DNA of 7,953 nt. Origin: JBDGRJ01 sp042218115. Its GTDB lineage: Bacteria > Patescibacteriota > Patescibacteriia > Magasanikbacterales > UBA922. The stretch covers positions 1-7,953 of the forward strand of contig JBDGRJ010000012.1 in assembly GCA_042218115.1 (NCBI GenBank), written 5' to 3'. Below are positions 5,020 to 7,953 of this stretch, piece after piece. How positions within the stretch are numbered: the stretch's first letter is position 1; every line of letters starts with the position of its first letter. The position numbers and the translations under genes are program-made. Below the pieces are notes generated by a model. That model was not told the origin of the DNA. It was given only the letters and a program-made list of their open reading frames with translations, and did not search any database.

Positions 5020-7672
5020 TATCATTAACCTCTTCCACCGGAGCAGCAAATTCCACTTCATCCAATTCCCCAAAATGCTTCTTACCACACTTTATCTTCA
5101 ACTGCTCGGACCTGGACAGGTCATGCAGTCTATTTGTACCTTTTGTTTCTGCTACAAAATATAACCTAGTTTTTTCATCAGTAAATACAATTGTCCAGTC
5201 GGGATTGTATGTGCCCATCGGAGTATCGAGATTAAACCACTGCGGAAGTTTGAAGTAAAACGCCACGTCTTCTCTGGCCTCAAGTGATCTGGCAAAATCA
5301 TGCTCAATATCAGAATCATAGATAATATGATCATAGACAGTCTTGTCTTCATCTTCCACTTCCATCATATTTTCTAAGTAGCTCTCTACTTCCTCGGATT
5401 CAAAACGAGTCATTTCATAATAATCACCATCTATCTTTTCATACTTGATACCATCGACCATCAAGTCTTGAAGTGTGATGCGAATACTCTCCACCGCATA
5501 ATCTACAAACTTCTGCGGATTCTTTAGAATATCCTCGAGCCTATCAGACTTATCTATTATATTATAAATCGTCTTGCGGGTAAGCTCGGTCTTGTCTTCT
5601 ATGTGGGCTAAGATGTTTGGAATAGAAATATCACCCATATCGGCCTTTATCTCCTTGTCACGCGTGGCATAGCCGGCCTCAACACCTTCTTCATCTATAT
5701 CCAAGCTGGTTTTCTTTACAGAAATAGTCGGGCTTTTGATTCGCGGCATATTGGCAAACTTTTCAGAAGCTTTTTCAATCAGCTCATTGGTGTCGTAAGA
5801 AACTTTGTACCTAGTCTTGTGCCTAATCTTGTCCCACAATTCCTCAAATGCTTCATTGTCCTCAAACCCTTTAGTAGTTTTCAAAGTCTCCCGCTCTCTT
5901 TTGTTTTTAATACGATTGTCAAAGCTAACGGACGTCTCACTTTCAATCTCACGCTGAAGCTCTTGTGCGTAGTCCTCATAACTTTGATTTGCTATCACGG
6001 TCAAGATATTGATATTGTCATCGCGGATTCTCTCGCCATCTTGATTTACCGGCAGACGCAGTCCACGTCCGATCTCTTGGCGTTTTTTAATCTCGGATTT
6101 GGTTTCATTTAGAGTACATATTTGGAAAACATTTGGGTTATCCCAACCTTCACGCAGGGCTGAGTGGGAGAAGATAAACTGAAGTGGCTCATCCTCAGAC
6201 AACAGCCTTTCTTTATCTTTCATGATTAGCTCATAAGTATCTCTATCCGCCTTACTCTCACCAGAGTGGCTGTCTTTCCACTGCCCTTTTCTGTCTTTAG
6301 CAAAATATCCATCATGAACCACCTCGGCATCGGGTAGATTAAGATCGCTGTATCTATCTTTTTGTTTCAATCTCTTGTACGCTTCTTCAAACCACTCGGC
6401 GTATTTGCCGTCCATCGCACCACCATCAGAATATTTACGATAGTTTTTTACATGATCGATAAATACCAGAGATAATACTTTTATTCCTCTATCTTTCATC
6501 CGTTTCATCTTTTCAAAGTGTTCGCGGATGGTTTCTTCCAGCTGGACCTTGATCACTTCATCGCGCAGTCCGCCGTGTGCTTCTCCTTCTTCTACTGTAA
6601 GGCCGTTGGCAAACTCAACATAGCCGTAGCTGGCATCGAGACCTTCTACCACAAAACCATTGGAATATATCTCACGCTCATTTGATTTCTCATACAGATC
6701 ATCTCCGTTTGAGATGGTCAGTTTCTTTACTTTGGCACCGCTGTCCGTGTTTACATGTATTTTTACCTTAGCGGAGATCTTGGTCTTCTTTTGGTCGATT
6801 GACTTTACTTCTATATACGCATTATTAAAATTATCTTCATCTATCACCGAGTCCACCTCTATCTTTTTGACCAGACCGAGATCATACGCATCTACGGGGT
6901 TGAGCTGGTACAATAGATTTGGATAAGTACGGTGAGTGGCGGAATAGCGGAAAGTGCACGTCGGGTTTAGTCCGGCTATGGCTTCTTTGGACTTTTCAGA
7001 CTCCATATTCTGCGGCTCGTCCATGATCACTATTGGATTGGTCTTTTGGACAAACTCTAGTGGCTTGGCACCGCTGAGCTGATCATTGTATCTATTAATT
7101 ATATTTCTATCCTTGTTAAACGAATCAATGTTGGTCACCATCACCTGCAAGTTGTTGCTGGTGGCAAAGCTGCGCAATTTACCCAGCTTATCTGAGTCAT
7201 AGACAAAGTAATCTACAGGCGGCTTATCATACAACTCGGCAAAGTGTTCAGAGGTAATCTCGAGACTTTTCAACACACCTTCTCGGATTGCAACAGATGG
7301 GACTACTATTATAAATTTAGAAAAACCGTACTTTTGGTGCAGTTCATAGATACTGCGGAGATAGACATAGGTCTTACCGGTACCCGTCTCCATCTCAATG
7401 GTAAACTGAGGAAAATCTTGAGTTTCACCGACAGATACATCCGGCTCGATATCATTTTCTTTTTGAATCTCGGCAATGTTGTCAGCTAGATCATCTTCGG
7501 AAAGCAACAGTTGATTGGATACACACATATCAGTTAAATCAAAACCATCGGAATCAACATCGGCTTCAAACTCCAACGTGCTCTCTTCTAATGGCTGACC
7601 ATCAAAAACATTTACAACAGAGTCCAGTGCATCGAGTTGGTATTGTAGGTTTGGGTTGAATTTAAGTTTCAT
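5000..7672 (-). CDS. res: Type III restriction endonuclease subunit Res
   Basis: This 890-residue ATP-dependent helicase-nuclease would normally cut DNA together with a Mod methyltransferase subunit that reads the target site. The start MKLKFNPNLQYQLDALDSVV is typical of Res. Motifs appear in order: Walker A TGTGKT (96-101), DEPQ Walker B (218-221), YSAT motif III (243-246), REGWDNPNVFQICTL motif V (507-521) and QEIGRGLRLPV motif VI (532-542). The C-terminal PD-(D/E)xK nuclease is intact: E790, then NPDW (823-826, D825) and AETKG (841-845, E842 and K844). Length is slightly below the usual 950-1000, but nothing essential seems lost. No mod gene lies in the window; it would usually sit just upstream, where a sulfotransferase fragment is found instead. 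The ATG overlaps that fragment's stop by 11 bases and has only a weak purine run before it. The gene ends in TAG. Confidence 0.95.
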   Translation of the reverse strand: MKLKFNPNLQYQLDALDSVVNVFDGQPLEESTLEFEADVDSDGFDLTDMCVSNQLLLSEDDLADNIAEIQKENDIEPDVSVGETQDFPQFTIEMETGTGKTYVYLRSIYELHQKYGFSKFIIVVPSVAIREGVLKSLEITSEHFAELYDKPPVDYFVYDSDKLGKLRSFATSNNLQVMVTNIDSFNKDRNIINRYNDQLSGAKPLEFVQKTNPIVIMDEPQNMESEKSKEAIAGLNPTCTFRYSATHRTYPNLLYQLNPVDAYDLGLVKKIEVDSVIDEDNFNNAYIEVKSIDQKKTKISAKVKIHVNTDSGAKVKKLTISNGDDLYEKSNEREIYSNGFVVEGLDASYGYVEFANGLTVEEGEAHGGLRDEVIKVQLEETIREHFEKMKRMKDRGIKVLSLVFIDHVKNYRKYSDGGAMDGKYAEWFEEAYKRLKQKDRYSDLNLPDAEVVHDGYFAKDRKGQWKDSHSGESKADRDTYELIMKDKERLLSEDEPLQFIFSHSALREGWDNPNVFQICTLNETKSEIKKRQEIGRGLRLPVNQDGERIRDDNINILTVIANQSYEDYAQELQREIESETSVSFDNRIKNKRERETLKTTKGFEDNEAFEELWDKIRHKTRYKVSYDTNELIEKASEKFANMPRIKSPTISVKKTSLDIDEEGVEAGYATRDKEIKADMGDISIPNILAHIEDKTELTRKTIYNIIDKSDRLEDILKNPQKFVDYAVESIRITLQDLMVDGIKYEKIDGDYYEMTRFESEEVESYLENMMEVEDEDKTVYDHIIYDSDIEHDFARSLEAREDVAFYFKLPQWFNLDTPMGTYNPDWTIVFTDEKTRLYFVAETKGTNRLHDLSRSEQLKIKCGKKHFGELDEVEFAAPVEEVNDIEKRKN

Positions 7673-7953
7673 TTTTAATCTTTTCTATAGTTTTATTGAT
7701 TATCTTTCTAGTAAAGTTCATAATTCTTTCACGCTCTTCATACTCTATAGCTGGATATTCACCATGTCTGCCAGGTTTTGCAAATTTTAGTATTTCATCA
7801 AAATCATAGGTCCAAATCCCTGAACTTTTGCCATGCCACCAGTGCGAAAAGGCTCTATCAACCGGATTGCGCAAGTTAAAGATCAGTTGAACGTCGGGTA
7901 ACGTCGCAAATATTCGACTTGAAACTTTTTCGGAATACAAATATGATGTTGTT
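7662..7953 (-). CDS. Sulfotransferase-family protein, partial at the window edge and apparently truncated at its C-terminus
   Basis: The frame is open to the right edge (visible start TTSYLYSEKVSS), so the gene continues outside the window. VQLIFNLRNPVDRAFSHWW is the 3'-phosphate (PAPS) binding segment of the sulfotransferase fold, with the expected Arg (codon 7869-7871) and, eight residues later, Ser. The preceding YSEKVSSRIFATLPDVQ also fits. In normal enzymes 130 or more residues follow, including a G-Y-Y-x-x-Q-L region and a second conserved block; here only about 60 remain, ending in a lysine-rich tail without recognisable homology. That tail is very AT-rich (about 25% G+C at 7681-7740, against about 45% at 7801-7920). 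The stop falls 11 bases inside res. This is probably a decayed or 3'-replaced gene; an unusual short variant is possible. The first internal TTG (7938-7940) is not a real start. Confidence 0.7.
   Translation of the reverse strand, partial: TTSYLYSEKVSSRIFATLPDVQLIFNLRNPVDRAFSHWWHGKSSGIWTYDFDEILKFAKPGRHGEYPAIEYEERERIMNFTRKIINKTIEKIKNET

Noticed and set aside
4770..5164. Two overlapping open plus-strand frames near the macrodomain start and res end
   Set aside because: Both are antisense to well-supported domains, and their translations are low in complexity.
5152..5352. Out-of-frame minus-strand frame inside res
   Set aside because: It is a shifted reading of the Res nuclease domain, whose true frame has an intact PD-(D/E)xK motif.
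5819..7489. Plus-strand open frames at 5819-6112, 6660-6926 and 7244-7489
   Set aside because: All lie within the continuous res frame, antisense to it, and none resembles a known protein.
1..7953. CRISPR array, insertion sequence, tRNA or long direct repeats
   Set aside because: Reading through found no spaced repeats, transposase motifs, terminal inverted repeats or tRNA-like cloverleaf; nearly all bases are accounted for by protein genes.

Overview
The window is an AT-rich stretch of bacterial chromosome (roughly 40% G+C by eye, with strong local swings). Every supported gene lies on the minus strand. The standard bacterial code fits: TAA, TAG and TGA all act as stops at sensible protein ends. 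All complete genes start with ATG, and none has a convincing Shine-Dalgarno sequence. A good sigma70-type promoter (perfect TATAAT, 17-base spacer) precedes gatC, which argues for a bacterium rather than an archaeon. Missing Shine-Dalgarno signals, tight packing and the DUF2914/DUF6498-type membrane proteins would suit a Patescibacteria/CPR-like lineage, but this is inference, not a taxonomic assignment.

In the direction of transcription (right to left) the layout is: the end of a sulfotransferase-like gene, entering from the window edge and apparently missing its normal C-terminal half (7662-7953); a full-length type III restriction endonuclease subunit, Res (5000-7672); a macrodomain ADP-ribose hydrolase/deacetylase (4451-4969); a RimJ/RimL-type GNAT acetyltransferase (3890-4447); a divergent NAD kinase (3147-3893); a small very acidic protein of unknown function (2652-3140); a DUF6498-like membrane protein (1988-2662); a DUF2914 membrane protein (873-1985); and a second acidic unknown protein (168-803). 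After a 115-base gap with a clear promoter, the first 17 codons of gatC (1-52) run off the left edge.

Spacing from 7953 to 873 is operon-like: overlaps of 11, 4 and 11 bases, gaps of 2, 3 and 6 bases, and one 30-base gap holding a weak promoter candidate. A 69-base gap separates the last acidic gene. The themes are DNA restriction (Res without a visible Mod partner), NAD/ADP-ribose chemistry (macrodomain and NAD kinase) and an envelope group of two membrane proteins flanked by two acidic soluble proteins. Whether these work together is not shown by the sequence. I see no tRNA, rRNA, CRISPR array, insertion sequence or convincing terminator.
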